Shown: one piece after another, positions 32,744 to 45,886 of the stretch
How the letters are laid out: every line of letters starts with the position of its first letter
Numbering within the stretch: the first letter of the stretch is position 1
Translations under genes and position numbers: made by a program
Notes under the pieces: model-generated
The model's database searches: none
What the model saw: only the letters and a program-made list of their open reading frames with translations
What the model was told of the DNA's origin: nothing
NCBI GenBank assembly: GCA_008477525.1
Contig: SPDT01000010.1
Location: forward strand, 682,001-746,000
DNA length: 64,000 nt
From: Hypomyces perniciosus
Taxonomy: Eukaryota > Ascomycota > Sordariomycetes > Hypocreales > Hypocreaceae
Direction of reading: 5' to 3'

Positions 32744-35237
32744 ACGATGAAATGCGCCAAGGCAGCTGGTAGCCAAATGTGTGTGAGCGTGGTACTATTA
32801 CTAGGCGTCAAACAATCGAAATGGTGGCGGCCCGCTCAGCAGGCTGTGTGTAATGTTTGAGAGAGTACGAAGTACGGAGGGAGTGGTAGCAGTTAGTAAA
32901 AGGGACCAGGGGCCGTGTGTCGTGGTTTCATGGGAAGGGGGAAGAAGCGGTGAAATGGGTGCCAAATTGGGTGTGGGAAAGCCCCCTCTCTGACCGGTCA
33001 TCAATGGATCTGAAGCGCTGCGGGCGGCAAAGAGGAACCCCAGTAATAGTGCTCTATAGCGCACTGTCCTAGTAGCAGGAGTAGGTATTGATTGCTCAAC
33101 CGCCATGCCCGTCCTCTGGTTATGGATGGTGTGGCAGTGGTGATCCAACTTGGTGATCATCTATCCAATCGACACGGCTGCGTCCTGGTCGAGCAGCCTG
33201 CAGTCACGGCGCGAAATAACACGTGCATAATTATATTCGACTGTGTGCAAGCAAGCCACCAAGCCAGTCGTCACCAACGACGAGATTCCAAGATGCTCCG
33301 TTTCCCCCTCGCAATTGCCGTGTGTCTCAGAAGATGGATGGCGGCCAACGGTGCTGCGAGGGAGTGTTGTCTGTTTGGTGCGATCCTGTACAAAGGGCTT
33401 CGTAATGCTCCGACCGAGTACGTATGTAGTCTGCATGGGGGCTACTAAGGAGGCTCGCTCGCAGCTTCACATGCAGAATATGACGCCACCTTGGTAAAAA
33501 TAGGCAATAACACGGATTGTGTGCCGCCGTCCCCAGGTGTCACGATATTGGCGTCTTCCCACGGGACCGTTTTCGCAAAGGAGCGACGCCACAGTGCCAT
33601 CAAGGGCAGGGAAACCAAACATCGCAACGGTGGCATCAGGGTGAGCCAGCTGAGCCAGGTCAGTAGGAGGAGGGGCTTAAACCCGCCGATGCAATCCATG
33701 GTGGTAGTAGTACTCCGTAGTAATAATGCTGTGGACTGGTCGTGTGAACGAAAGCAGCAAACTATGCTCTCAGGGGAGATGAACACCATATCAGGCAGGT
33801 CCCTTTTCTCGGGTGCAACAGCAACAAGCCCTTCCAAGGCAGTGAGTGAGTGAGTGGTGGGTGGGCCAAGATCCCTCGATGGCCGTTGCTTTGCGTCCTG
33901 TTGGATCGCGGGTGACTAGGCTGTCGTGGCCCCCAACAACTGAACTGAGACCTCTGGCATGTTTCCGATATCCATCTTTGGCACTCGTATTGTGTGAATG
34001 ACGAAGGCGAGACCATAGACGATGCCGATGCTGTCGCCTCCAAAAGCGGGTGGGTGTGAAGGAGGTGAAAAGGGGGGGGGTTCATCGTTTCTTTTGTGGT
34101 GTGCAGTTACCATGACGCCTCTTTTGCGGGCGTTAAACGAGCGACTCGTCGATTTGGGCGTGTCTAAGGGCGTGTCTGGGGTAATAATTCAATTCCTAGG
34201 CTGTGGCTGAACCAACGAACCTTGTCCCGCCCTGCACATTCCGATCGTTGGATGTGTGTGTGAGTGCAAACAAAGGGTTATTTAATTACATGTAATAACT
34301 CATCGCTGATGAAGAGCCCGCGTTAGAGGCCCGACTATCACACGCTAGTGATTGGACATGGCCGGCTCTGGTCATGATGCAGGCTGCAAGAGGCATATCA
34401 GCCTATTCATCGCAAGGCTGCTTGCTACGCTGTCCCGATATATCGCCCTACCTGAGCAACTCGTTGGTCGTAAAATGTCTCAACGCGGAGTTTGCCCCCC
34501 GTAAGGCCGGCGGTGCTACTCCGTACGAGTAGTCTCGTGGAGAGGTTCTCAAAATGCATTACGAGTAATAATTGTGCTCCACTGTCCGTCTACGGGCCCC
34601 GTTACCACTCCGAATGCTATGTTCGCTTGCATATTTGGGGGCTGCCCCAACGACTCCCTCTCTCTCGTGGTGAGCCCGAGATCAAAGACGTTGATGATGT
34701 AATGCATCTCTAATGTTTGATCATTGCGGGCCATCCGAAAGGGGCTGAACGGGGTAATACAGTTAACCGACATCGAAAGACATCTGGAATGACACACGGA
34801 ACCGCACTCCGTGCTTGTAGCAATGATGATGTATGACCAAGTGGACATCATCAGGCCTACCTCTGAGAGAGTATACTCCTACAAACTTACCCGCTGTAGC
34901 CTGGATGCGACACTCCCTAGACTGTCATCTCCGTGTCTCTTTCTGCTGGTAGCCACAAATAAAGGTTGCCAATAAAGCGTACGGGACATTTCCGAGACCA
35001 ATGATATCTAGGGCAGACCGATCAAGGGCATGCACGGAGTAGGATGGCCGCGTTCAGCGGGTGCCAGGTCCGACAGTGGATATCCCTTTGGGACAAAGTT
35101 GAGGACATGTTGTCATGCACCTCCGTCCCAACAAAGGCAAAAAATCGCTATTCACATGAGCTGAAAAACGCCGTATCGTCGTCACCCGGCTTAAAGTCAT
35201 TCACCAGATAGTGTCACAAAGTGGGATGGTGGCAGTA

Positions 35238-35284
35238 ATACGGAGTACTTCGTACATACGGAGTACTTCGTACATACGGAGTAC
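35238..35284. repeat. 18-bp tandem repeat built from TAC-n-GTA elements
   Basis: Two full copies and one partial copy of an 18-mer (atacggagtacttcgtac) lie head to tail at 35238-35255, 35256-35273 and 35274-35284. They are followed by a degenerate cat/att tail (tacatacattcattcatt). Confidence 0.95.
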
Positions 35285-35442
35285 ATACATACATTCATTC
35301 ATTCCCATGAGGCAAACAGGGCACGGTAGGGTGCATACCTTGCACTTTGCACCTTGCACGAGTAAGCACTTCGGAGGCATGCATCGAGATGTTGCTTCAT
35401 CGGCTTGACACCGAAGCCATAAACGTGAGCCACCGAGGGTTT

Positions 35443-35467
35443 AAAAAAGAAAAAAAAAAAAAAAAAA
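35443..35467. repeat. Poly-A tract
   Basis: A run of A interrupted by one G (aaaaaag followed by 17 A). No gene ends here that would explain it. Confidence 0.85.
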
Positions 35468-38400
35468 GGTGGCATCGTTTTCTTTGACTGGGGTCTTCAG
35501 CCGTACGCCGCGTATTATTAGAGCCTAACCATCCAATCCATCTCCCAGGCGTCGTGTAAACCCCGTTCCCGGTGATTCTGCCCGTGCTGGACCCACGGAG
35601 CTGGTTTTGGTACTCGTAGTGGAGTGGAGATTGAACATCGGCCACCGCGTGGTCATGCTCGAGGTGCATGAATGCAGAGAGCCCAATGACCAAGCGCCTT
35701 TTGACAGCCAATCTCCTCTAGGTTAATCCCGCCAAGCGGGAATGTTGTCTCGTCTGATACCTTGCCGCCCGAGTAAAGTAGGAGGAGTAGAGTACGAAGT
35801 ACGGAGTACTCGTACCTGCAGTAAAAAAACAAGTCCATGACATGGTTAACTTGAGAAAGACTTTGCACTTTGTGATAGTAGTACTACTCATAAGAGTCAG
35901 ACCTCGTATGTATGCATTCCCGTAGAGATGACTTCCAACCGTTAGGTGCAGGCCAATCTAAAGTAGACATACTATTTCTTTTTCCGTGAAATTCCCTGTA
36001 GTGCGTGAAGGAGTACTATACATAGTACTCCGTACATCCTTGATTCCGTCACTCATATGATGTGGTCTGACCAGTAGCTATCCATTTTCACCTTGTTTCC
36101 ATCATGATCAAATGATCTACCAGCCGCACTATCGTAGGTAATCTATTTGATTAGAGCTGGATATTGTGGTGTGATGTGTGTGATATTTCCCACTTGTCGA
36201 ATGATGATATAAGGGAGTAGTAGTATTAGGCTAGGTCAAAAACTGCAAAAGTTAAGGAGGAATTAAGAATCAGTCTTTACGGAGTACAATTGTGGAGTTG
36301 GCCTTATGCTCCGGCATGGCTTGTAAAAACGGCAATATGGTTAACGACGCTTGGCTGCTAGTAGCAGTCCTCGTAGTAGATGCTGAGTTTCGGGCGAGCC
36401 ACACAGTATTGAGTCATGGAGCCTGAGGCTGGGAATAGCCTTACGAGTATTTACTGGAGTCTACGAAGTACAATTTTGTTAAATTTTTTTTTTTTACCTG
36501 TATTATATCCCGGCCTGTGTCACAAATAACATACATGCATCTGCGATATGGTACGAGGATCGGTATACTACATAAAAATGGCGGGAAATACCGCTATTGG
36601 ACCAGAAGAAAACTGTGGGCAGCTTGTTGCGCTGTTTTAGCCAAAACGGGCATATTAAGGATGGCTCACCTAAGCACAAGGGAGCTGTCAGTACGGAGTA
36701 CTTTGTTAGTACTTCGTCCTTCGCAGTAGTAGTATTAATAAAGTGGTGATAATTGTCGGCAATATAGATTTACCGAAACATGGCTGGAGCAGGGATCAAA
36801 CCCTTCTTTCTCGAACGCAGTAATATTAGCTTGCATGCGAGGGTATGACATCGCATAAGAAATGAAATAATGCTGCTTGTGCTACAACAACTAGCCTATT
36901 TGCTTGTTGCTGACGACGCATCTGCCCGGTCTTTGCTTTTGCAAGGGTGTCTGAACGAGAGACATTGATCAGCATATGAGGGAGGTCGTAATAGTGGTAG
37001 TATTACTCCGTCAAAGGTGAGCACAAAAGGGGATGCCTGTTCCGCTGTTGGCTCCATTCTTTGCAACTCCACCGATGTGACAAGGACACGGCCCGCAAAT
37101 TCACGGCGGCAGTGGATCAAGTCCGTCTGAACCGGAGGTATGGGTGGGACAGTTGCGGCGGGGGCTCGGTTCGAGGGCTTGAAGGGTTTCGATGCCAGGC
37201 CAGCGGCTGAGCGCCGTTCCAAGGCAGCCGAGCCCCCGAGATTGATGCGGAGGATGCCCTTGACACCCTGTTTTGGACCATCCCATGGCATGCGATGCCT
37301 GTTGTTATTGCAGCATGAGGTGTCGCACGAGTTCATGAATAGGATTACTTCGTACACCCATCCGTCTCTCCCATCATAGAGCATCGATTGATACACTGTG
37401 AGACTGATCTGTGTTTGTCGCTGGCAGACAGACCGAGGACTAGCAGCAATAGTCGTCCTCGTATGCATCCGGCAATCCGCTTGATGTTCGATGGGTTATC
37501 AGTAATGCGATGAGTTTGCCAAGCCCATGGAACTTTCCACAGATAACATCCTGCAGCCCGTCAAGTTTGCAAGCGTCATCGTATCCAGACTCGTCGGCTC
37601 CCTATTGTACAGTACCTACTTTGTAGTAGGAGACCAACAAATAGTAGTATGTGTTTAGTGTGGCTTTGGGTTAGGGGCCGAACAATGTCCACATGTCACC
37701 GCATCGGTCGCTATAAGAACATGTAATGTAATATGTTTCTCGAATGCAAAGTCCATCACGAAACCTATTTCAGCGTGGCACGCAGGCCGGCGCTGACAAG
37801 TTGTGGCGCCAGGCTTAGAGCAAGGCCGCTGATTCGCCGTGGAGACTGTAATTGACGGACTAGGAAACTGGCCAGAGAGCGGCGCATGTTGGTTGAGTAA
37901 TGAAAGTCGTTGCAGGATTGAGAACTGATGGTGGCGCACAGGTCGGAATGGATGGGTGGGTAGACGGACTATGGGTACCTTTGGGGAGCTCTGTCAGACA
38001 TGGAAATTCAGCGATCAGCAGGTTGATACTCCATACTCCGTACTTGTAGGTAGGCTATTATTCGCAATTCTGAGCCATTTACCAGTCCGTCACTGCCTGT
38101 AGTGCCCACTAGTGCCTGTAGTTAGTGGAGCAAGCCTTATCACACAAATATCGTCGGTTCATGCTGACGGAAAGGCTGGCGCGCAACTATCATAAGAAGT
38201 GCGCGCGGATAAAAGCGATCACGTTTATGCGAGCATTAATAGCATTAGTATCAACCTAAGAGTACGAGCAGAAACTTCGTACGGAGTAATAATACATAGT
38301 GCTGATGCAATATTGTGTGGACAAACCTCGGCCGATTCCATACGATGAGCCCAGAAAGAAGTACGACTAGTACTACTGCTCTACTAGTACGGGGTAGATA

Positions 38401-41400
38401 TCCACGCAAGTGGAGAGTTGGCCTTGGAACTTAAAAAAAAATAAAAAATAAACCTTACGTCTCTAAAACGGGATGTGATGTGAAGATCTATTCAGGGTTG
38501 TTCGTGTGCCACATATTCACCGCCCGTACGAGTAGCTTGCTCCATCAGAAGGATGCGTTTCACTTAGGTCTAATTCTTACCACTGCTAACCTATGGATCG
38601 AGCCCTTCTCTCTGTTGCGACTTCGGCCAACGCTGGTCAGTCAAGCGAGTTTCACATCGAGGCAGATGTGGTGCTTCTTCGGCCAGTAGATGCGACGCCT
38701 CCTTTTTGTGTGTGTTTGCGGCATCCGAAAACGTCAGGCCCAAGACCCAGTTCCTCGCCGCCTGAGACGTATCATTGCTCACACTTGTTAAACAGCTGCA
38801 GATTTGTTGGTGGGTGATGTGGACAAAGCACCAACCAGGTACAGATGTGAGGTGATGTGGTACGAGTGCAATGCTTACATCTGGTATCTGCAAGCCTGCA
38901 CGACACATCCATAGGTAATAATAATAGGTACCCTACAGGCAGAACTCTGTTCTTTCTCCGCGCATTGATTGTTGCCTCTCAACTCTCCGAGTACGACGTG
39001 GCAGAGGCGAGGCCGACTAGGTGCTAGATTTGGAACCGCCCCACACAATTTACAGGGCATTCCGAGGTTCTGAGCCTTGCCAGGCTCCAGCAGCTCTGAC
39101 AACCTGGCGCTGCTCATGTGGGAAGTAGAGCCGAGACTGGCAGAATGAGCAACGGACCACCTGGTGACTCCAGGGGGCGCTTCAGCACCTGGCTCGCCCT
39201 AGACGCCACTCCGAAGCCTTTCATACTGCTCGCCCGATATAGTACTCGGAGTGGTACGGTGGGAGAGGCAGCCGCAGCAAAAGGCCGCCACTCCACTGCC
39301 AGCACGATGGAGCAGTGGCCCATGGTCATCCATAATTTTTTTCTTTAACCCTGATCCTGACCTGGTTTTCTCGTCACCCGCGGAAGTGCTTGTTGGCGGC
39401 GTCCACACAGCGGATTGTTGGGGCCCTGCATTATTATGTGCCCATACGCACTCGGCTGAGTCGCGACCGGCCATGGACATATTGGCATCCACACACACAC
39501 ACGTTCACGCACACAGTCCCTTGTACGGAGAAGTATGGAGCACATAATATTTACAGCATAACCTGCTTTGCCTCCTCGTAGACACGCTAAGCTAACTCCG
39601 TGGCGACTCCTGGGCTACTATGCAGACGGACATACTACGTACTACTACTACTCGTATGTACGAAGTACGAGTGCTACATAGTACTACTGCTAGCATTGCT
39701 CCATGTGCAAAGTAACCGCCAGACGAGCGTCCATCCATCGAATATCCATACAGTATTACGAGACAAGTGTACTTGTAAATTGAGGCGCACGGCGCGAATC
39801 TGCGGGCCCTGTCCTGCTGCCTCTTGATTGCAATCACGGGCTTGTTTCCACTTGGCATGAATGCTACGTTCTTGACGCCAGGCAGTCGATGGACGGCTGA
39901 TGAATGAAACAATCTCCGTCACGCAAACTACGAGTAATACCACGCCTAACCCTCGCTGACATTTCTGGGACCAACGACAATCACCGCATCAGCACCAAAA
40001 GCCATGGCGGTTTCTTAGTAGTATAGCCGACAGCGACACAACGTTTGCCGTGATGTTAGTATACACTCCGCGTACACGAGTGGGACAGTCTTGGTGGTAG
40101 TAGCGGCTGGACGGAAGGGTCCGATATATGGACGGCGTCAACAGCCGTCGTTAACGGTGATCGAATTTGTCTCGCCCAATGAGTGCTACCTCGTGCATGG
40201 TTTCTGATATGTCGACACCAGGAGCCCCTTGGATGGCGTCTCGCTGGCTTGTCTTGGAGGCCCATGGCTAGACTCCTCGGGGTACCCGTAACGGCTATAA
40301 GGGTCTATTGTGGATGGAACGGAGTGATGCCAATCACTTTGTCTGGACCGTGAGTGATGTGCATCGACCATCGACTGCGACTCCATCTCCGTGGGTAGGA
40401 GAGAACACCCACCCCACACGGGCCACCGCACTATTTTATCGCATCGCTCATCGCCCATCTCGCGGGCAAGTCTCTCGTTGCTGGTGGAGCATTCCAGGGC
40501 CTTTCACCCGAGAGAGGGCGTGGAGACGATCAAAGCACTCCCCCTGAGCTCACTCCTCCAGCTGCGGCGGCTACACCGGCATCGCGATTCCCGATGCTGG
40601 TTGGCTGACCTGACACATTGTCATTATTGAGACGCCCCTGGGTGGACCGAATCCTTCTCCATCCCACGTCCGTCCGGCGGCAAGGGTTTGGCTGATTGGT
40701 ACTATTGCTTCTTCGTTGTGAAGCAAGTCCCAGCGGCGCGAGCGCGCAGAAGCCCAAATGGAAGTCGTCGTTTCGACCCAAGCACTGCAGCATCCCTGCC
40801 GCAGCCTGTGGTTGCCGCCCTACCTTCGGGGGTATGTACGTGAACGCACTCGGGGGACAGAGGCCCGACTGTGAAGTTTCCACCACCACAATCTATCAAC
40901 CCTGCCATCCATCCTTCTGAACCACCAGAATGATGGCGTTTTTTGGCTCGGTATGTACGTGTGCACGACAACAGCCATGCCATTGCAGTGTGCCAAGCGC
41001 CCTCCAGAAACCCGGAGGCCCACGACAGCCTGCCTACGACAAGCCTGCCTAAGGTACATGCAACAGCACCTACCGTATCAGTCCGAATGCGCGCTCTGTG
41101 CTTCCGCGTCTGCAGATGCTCGCGAGTTTGATACAAGCTGTCTTCCGTCCATACATGTCCATACACACACACTCATCATACTACTACTACTAACTACTAC
41201 GTCGTACTCTGTACTTTGTACTCATACTCATATGGATAGATGACGGTCTTGTGTGGGTCCTGTCCGTAAGGCTTGCCTGCGCTGCGCTAGATGGGCTTTT
41301 GGCCGGTTCCTTTTCTGGTAGTCGTAGTAGTAGTACCTTAGATATTAGTATAAGCACTTCGTACGGCGAAGTGTTGGAGTAGTAGCAGTAGTACTCCGTA

Positions 41401-42506
41401 GTGCTACTGGTATTACTGTTACTACCTACTACTCGTACGTGTAGGATTAGCATTAGCGGCATCGTACCAGTCATACCAATACCTGGACTGCCAACCAGCG
41501 CGGCCCCACACGTTAGACAGAGGCTGTGTACTGCCGGAATAAAGACTACTTTGGCGCCCCTAAGCCGGCATGCAAACCAACAGGTACCCATGGACGAAAT
41601 GTACATACACCCACTTTGGCTGTGGTTCTCGCTGACACGCAAACGCACGTACTTTTTGTACATAGTAGGTTGCTTTTTGGCGCTATTGTCTCCGGCAAGA
41701 TGGGGGCCCCCGTTCCATTTCTGTTTTTTTTTTCTTGCTCTCCCGCTTGGAGCTTGGCAATCCGTCCGATGAGACAGCCCTTCCACCTTACCTTGCACAC
41801 GCCCCCTTGCCTCGCCTCATATGACGCAGCCGACCAAGGGAGAATGCACTCTCTCTCCTGGACTCTGGACTGGACTCCCTCCAATCCGAGCGGGCGAGGC
41901 ATGGAGGGCAATCCTGGATCTGGGTACGACTAGTACGTACCTCCCTGCGCACTGGGTACTCTGCAGGACTTGGCAACCCGCACGTTTGCTTGTCCCGTCA
42001 CCATGCCAAAACGTCCATGCCATAAATTTAATACTACTGTTACGGAGTAGTAGTACACCATTAGTCGTGTTACCCGACGCGATTACTCTTTGTCTTGCCG
42101 GCCCACACCCAGATCCATGGTTGTTGGATCTCGCTCAGACTACGGAGTACCAAAGTATGTATGTACTCGTACTTTTCCTGCTATTCCTGGTCTGATTTAT
42201 CCTTCAAGCCATCCCTGATTAAGCTTGTTGTTTCTTGGATCCCTCGATCACCCCCTTGGGGCCGCCTCATATTGGCCTTGCAGGAGCATTAGCAGTAGTT
42301 TCTTCTTTGATACATTAATGCAAGCTACTACTACTACTACTACTCCGTATTACCGACGCCCTTCTTCCCATATATCATATTCGACTACCCACACCACCGA
42401 GGAATCTCTATCAGTCTCTTCAACTAAAGATTCCAACATCAACGACATCACTCTATTGTTCACTCACACCACATCGACTCCCAACTACATAGTATCGTCT
42501 GTCAAG

Positions 42507-43562
42507 ATGATGCACTCAACTTATGGAACGTATATGCCCGCCGGAGCACTCCCGCCTTCATATGCCTACGATACCTTTACCGACAGCACCTATCCTCCCA
42601 CTCAGATGGCTGTATCACAACTGTCTCGGAGGCCATCTCGGGGTTCGACTGGACAGCGTGCGGGAACGGCCATGCGAGTTACCAAGCCTACAAGTGCCAA
42701 CAATAGCCCCAGATCCTCTGGCATCATGGCTCGGAGACGAACCATGATAAACGACAACCAAACGGCAAGGCGGCATCAACAAGCTATCGACTATCTCACG
42801 GCTACACAATGCATTGATTCGACCAGGGCAAGGACACAACAGCCACGACCAGTCAGCTGGCATCCCTCAACACACCTGCAACCACCTCAACCTCAGTACT
42901 TCCAGCAACAAACAACATATAATACCTTGTCGACCTCAAACGTGTACATGGATCAGCAAGACCTCTATTCTACCGCACCCCAGTTTTCCCCTGTGATGAC
43001 TTCTTACTCGAACAACACGTCGCCATCTTCGACATTTTCTCCTTTGCCCCTGTCTTATGGTGTTGATGCCGCGGCATATCTCTCAACAGATAACTGGCCA
43101 GCGGTAGACAAGTCGGCGTCATTCTTCCCTCCTCTGAACGATGGTCATTGCTTGGCCGACTCAAACTTGAATGGCACCACCCACGAAAGGGTCTCTTCCA
43201 ACGCCCTTGACTGGAACAACTTCATTATGCACGGCTTCAACAACACTTCTCCACCTACGCCGGATTCCTTTATGCCGACTACCCAACAACCTCAACCTGC
43301 TGTTTCTGAGGCCTCGTTTCAGGCGTTGGATGAGCCGGAGGAGGAGGGAGAGATTCTTGTTGGTATGGGTCTTTACGACACACCAGACAAGTACGAGGAG
43401 GATCCGCATCTTAACAACTACCGCTCCACCGTTTCCTCTCTCCTCGGATCAACATACCGACCTCAGGAACCCAAGGGCAAGGGTTTGAAGTTGGAAGAGA
43501 CCTGGGAGCCTCCCAAATCTGACGATGAGGATGAGGACCAGGAGTCGGCTGAAGATGAATAA
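42507..43562 (+). CDS. Conserved-looking fungal protein of unknown function, disordered, acidic C-terminus
   Basis: An intronless frame of 351 residues from the ATG at 42507 (MMHSTYGTYMPAGALPP). The frame is open further upstream, but that part (from 42225) is repeat-derived and ends in an A/C-rich leader (gtcaagATG), so 42507 is preferred. The first 250 residues are Ser/Thr/Pro/Gln/Asn-rich and probably disordered. A basic patch, MARRRTMINDNQ, lies near residue 79. The C-terminal ~75 residues look more constrained: EEEGEILVGMGLYDTPDK, LNNYRSTVSSLLGSTYRP, KGLKLEETWEPP, then an acidic end (DDEDEDQ). I recall similar C-termini in other Sordariomycete hypothetical proteins but know no function. 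Absence of membrane segments suggests a nuclear or cytoplasmic protein. Confidence 0.8.
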   Translation: MMHSTYGTYMPAGALPPSYAYDTFTDSTYPPTQMAVSQLSRRPSRGSTGQRAGTAMRVTKPTSANNSPRSSGIMARRRTMINDNQTARRHQQAIDYLTATQCIDSTRARTQQPRPVSWHPSTHLQPPQPQYFQQQTTYNTLSTSNVYMDQQDLYSTAPQFSPVMTSYSNNTSPSSTFSPLPLSYGVDAAAYLSTDNWPAVDKSASFFPPLNDGHCLADSNLNGTTHERVSSNALDWNNFIMHGFNNTSPPTPDSFMPTTQQPQPAVSEASFQALDEPEEEGEILVGMGLYDTPDKYEEDPHLNNYRSTVSSLLGSTYRPQEPKGKGLKLEETWEPPKSDDEDEDQESAEDE

Positions 43563-44596
43563 AGAAATCCCAGGTTGGTGAAACTGCTTCATGATGACGA
43601 GACTACGGCGCACTATTACGGAAAATTGTACGGATGGATATGAGCTTTGGCACAAGCTCCTTGTATTGTATTACTATTATGGTGTTTTGGGACCCCCTTT
43701 GAGCACATAGACTTGTGGGGCGTGCATCAGCGGGTTTGAGTTTTTTTCTCTTCTTATCTGGGCGGCGGGGATTTTGGAGGGGCAAACAGGCGTATCTTGG
43801 TATAAAGGAGAGGGATCAGATGATCTTGGGAAAAGGAATACCCGGCATGAGGATTACGGCATGCATTGGCACAATGCAACATGTATAACAGGGCGAAAAT
43901 AGCCCCCCCAAGGATTTTAGCTAGTTAGGTAGCTTCTGTGGCTCACGCCAACGAAAGGACCCGTTGGCATGGGAGCCAACGAAATGCAAAAAGATGCAAG
44001 CACTTTGAATTTACATTTTGTGCAACCAACAACATACGTGAAAAAAAATACATGTCAAATAGGCGAAACGGAATAAGCGAACGGAGCCGCTAACTGACCC
44101 CTGTCAGACATGTGTCGGCGGTGGTCTGTGCATTTCTGGAAGCTTGTCAGCACCCACGCTGACTGGCTAAAAATTTCCAGTTCCTCAAGCTTCTCCTGGA
44201 TTCCCCCTGTTGCTCCCCGCTCGTTCCTTCTTTAGCACCAACCCCCCAGCCTCCCCCCCTTTGGGGTACGTACCGGGAAAACCAGTTGACCGTTTCGTCA
44301 TCAATCTTCTTCCTTTTTTGTTGGGGGTGTGTGTTCTACTAGCCGGAGCCACAGATTACCCCTCTATGTGGCTGGGGCTGAGGCTGGAGCTATGTCGTAA
44401 ATGCCCCGCTACGAATATGTTTTGATTAAAATCAATCGCCTCAATCGACGTCATGTCATAAAACATCGTGGGAAAAAAAGCCTCGATACTATGGCTCAAC
44501 AGGATGTTCACCATGCAGGCCGCTGTGGGGTCCGATTGCAGTATCTCTCTCCTTGGGCCACCTTCACTCACTGATTGCGACTTATTCGATCGGTTT
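43563..44596. other. Intergenic region before the LYS9 relic
   Basis: About 1 kb without a gene. It contains the 3' end of the orphan gene and, nearer 44,200, a pyrimidine-rich tract (ccagcctccccccctttggg) that could be a relic of a promoter. Nothing else was recognised. Confidence 0.45.
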
Positions 44597-45357
44597 TGAT
44601 GCTTGGCGCGAGGTTCGTCACTCGGCATCATGGTGATGGACGAGATCGGCTTGGATCCCGACATTGACCATTTGTATGCTTTCAAGACAACCGATGAGGT
44701 CCACGAGGCGGGCGGCAAGATTTTGTCGTTTCTATCTTATTGTGGTGGACCTCTGAGGATTCATCTGACCCGTTGGGTTACACATTCTCTTGGTCCTCTC
44801 GAGGTGTCCTGCTGGCGCTGAGAAACGCTGCCAAGGACTTGATAGGTGCGGCCAAGTCGTGCTTTCTCTACACATGCTATGCATTTGTTGCTTATCCTAA
44901 CCGCGACTCAAGGCCCTACAAGCAGCGGTATAACATCCCCGAGGCTCAGACAATCACTCCTCGTGGTAACCCGCTAGACACACTGTGCGCAGCCTTGAAG
45001 CAGAAGATGCAGTTCGAGGAGGGCGAGTGTTATGCTCCAGCACAAATTCGAGATTGAGCACAAGGATGGATCCCGCGAGACCCGCACATCGTCCCTGGCT
45101 GAGTACGGTAACCCCAAGGGTTACTCGGTCATGGCTAAGCTCGTTGGCATTCCTTGCGGTGTGGCTGTCAATCAGGTTCTCGACGGCACTCTCTCTGAGA
45201 GGGGTGTGCTGGCGCCCATGAACGCCAAGATCAACACCCTCTCACGAACGAGCTCAAGGAGAAGCACGGTATCTTCATGATTGAGAAGACTGTCATAAGG
45301 TGGGCCTTGGCTGTTGGAATGGGGGACTGTTTGAAAAAGGGAGAGCGTGTCGCGTAG
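44597..45357 (+). pseudogene. lys9: Decayed saccharopine reductase (LYS9) copy
   Basis: Three reading frames in turn match saccharopine dehydrogenase (NADP+, L-glutamate-forming) of lysine synthesis. 44603-44750 reads MDEIGLDPDIDHLYAFKT and GGKILSFLSYCGG; 44745-45030 reads DPLGYTFSWSSRGVLLALRN, then FVAYPNRD and NPLDTLC; 45032-45240 reads HKFEIEHKDGS, GYSVMAKLVGIPCGV and ERGVLAPMNAKIN; a last shift gives the tail ELKEKHG and IEKTV near 45255-45298. There are thus at least three frameshifts. The N-terminal Rossmann part is missing, and an internal deletion lies between the PRG and NPLDTLC segments. No functional enzyme can be made. An intact copy is expected elsewhere in the genome. Confidence 0.9.
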
Positions 45358-45886
45358 GAAGCGCGGAAGCGGACCGACAAGCTATTGGAGAATCGAATGC
45401 TACGATACACAAGAGGTCTGAGATGATCATCCTATAGATAGAAGAGAGTACTTCGTACATACTCCTACATATGTATCTAGTTGGCTTGGCGAGACGGCAC
45501 GGTATTAGAATAGAAGGGCATCACACACACACACCCCCTGCACTGCACCAAGTTAGGTGAATGACTCGAAATGCGGCATCGGACATACGTACGAAGTACT
45601 ATCATTTAGTGTCTCATGTGTCTGAACCGGATTTTGTCGTCATCATGGTCTGAAAAAGAGTTTGAACGGCTGGCTTTTTAACCTTGGAAGTGGTCCCCTG
45701 GTAGCGGATTCTCAGCAACGGTATGCGCCGACAACCAAGAAAAAAAAAGATACTCTCCACAACCAACCAGGCCTAAAGCCGGCAACCAATTCTGCATTCT
45801 CTACATTTCGCCTCATCCGGAAAGTCCTATTTTTTATTTTTATTTTTCGGTTTAACCCTCTTCTTCTTCTCTCTATACACGCCCTG
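45358..45886. other. Spacer upstream of Las1
   Basis: A 529-bp region holding the Las1 promoter. TAC-n-GTA elements occur at about 45450-45458 and 45589-45599. A T/C-rich tract (ttttatttttatttttcgg) lies just before the start codon. No gene. Confidence 0.5.

Larger units (their letters stand above)
32529..42506. other. Second ten-kilobase stretch with no convincing gene
   Basis: No frame on either strand reads like a protein. The content is microsatellites, homopolymer runs (for example 35443-35467), many TAC-n-GTA elements (32661, 32865, 33711, 34517, 35238-35284, 35790, 36025, 36278, 36690, 38035, 38278, 39655, 41389, 42040, 42143, 42340) and an AT-rich part at about 36,000-36,800. The longest frames, for example 36896-37468 (minus) and 41526-41933 (plus), lack any domain, bias or conserved-looking segment. 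The right-hand end should contain the promoter and leader of the orphan gene at 42507. Long non-coding RNA cannot be excluded. Confidence 0.5.

Noticed and set aside
36770..36850. tRNA-like sequence (gggatcaaaccc near 36792)
   Set aside because: Resembles a T-arm on the minus strand, but the loop is not canonical and no acceptor or anticodon stem could be paired.
36896..37468. 190-codon minus-strand frame
   Set aside because: Longest frame in the second gene-free region, but without domain, low-complexity bias of a real protein, or plausible neighbours.
44356..44718. 120-codon minus-strand frame overlapping the LYS9 relic
   Set aside because: It is antisense to recognisable LYS9 sequence on the plus strand, so it is a shadow.
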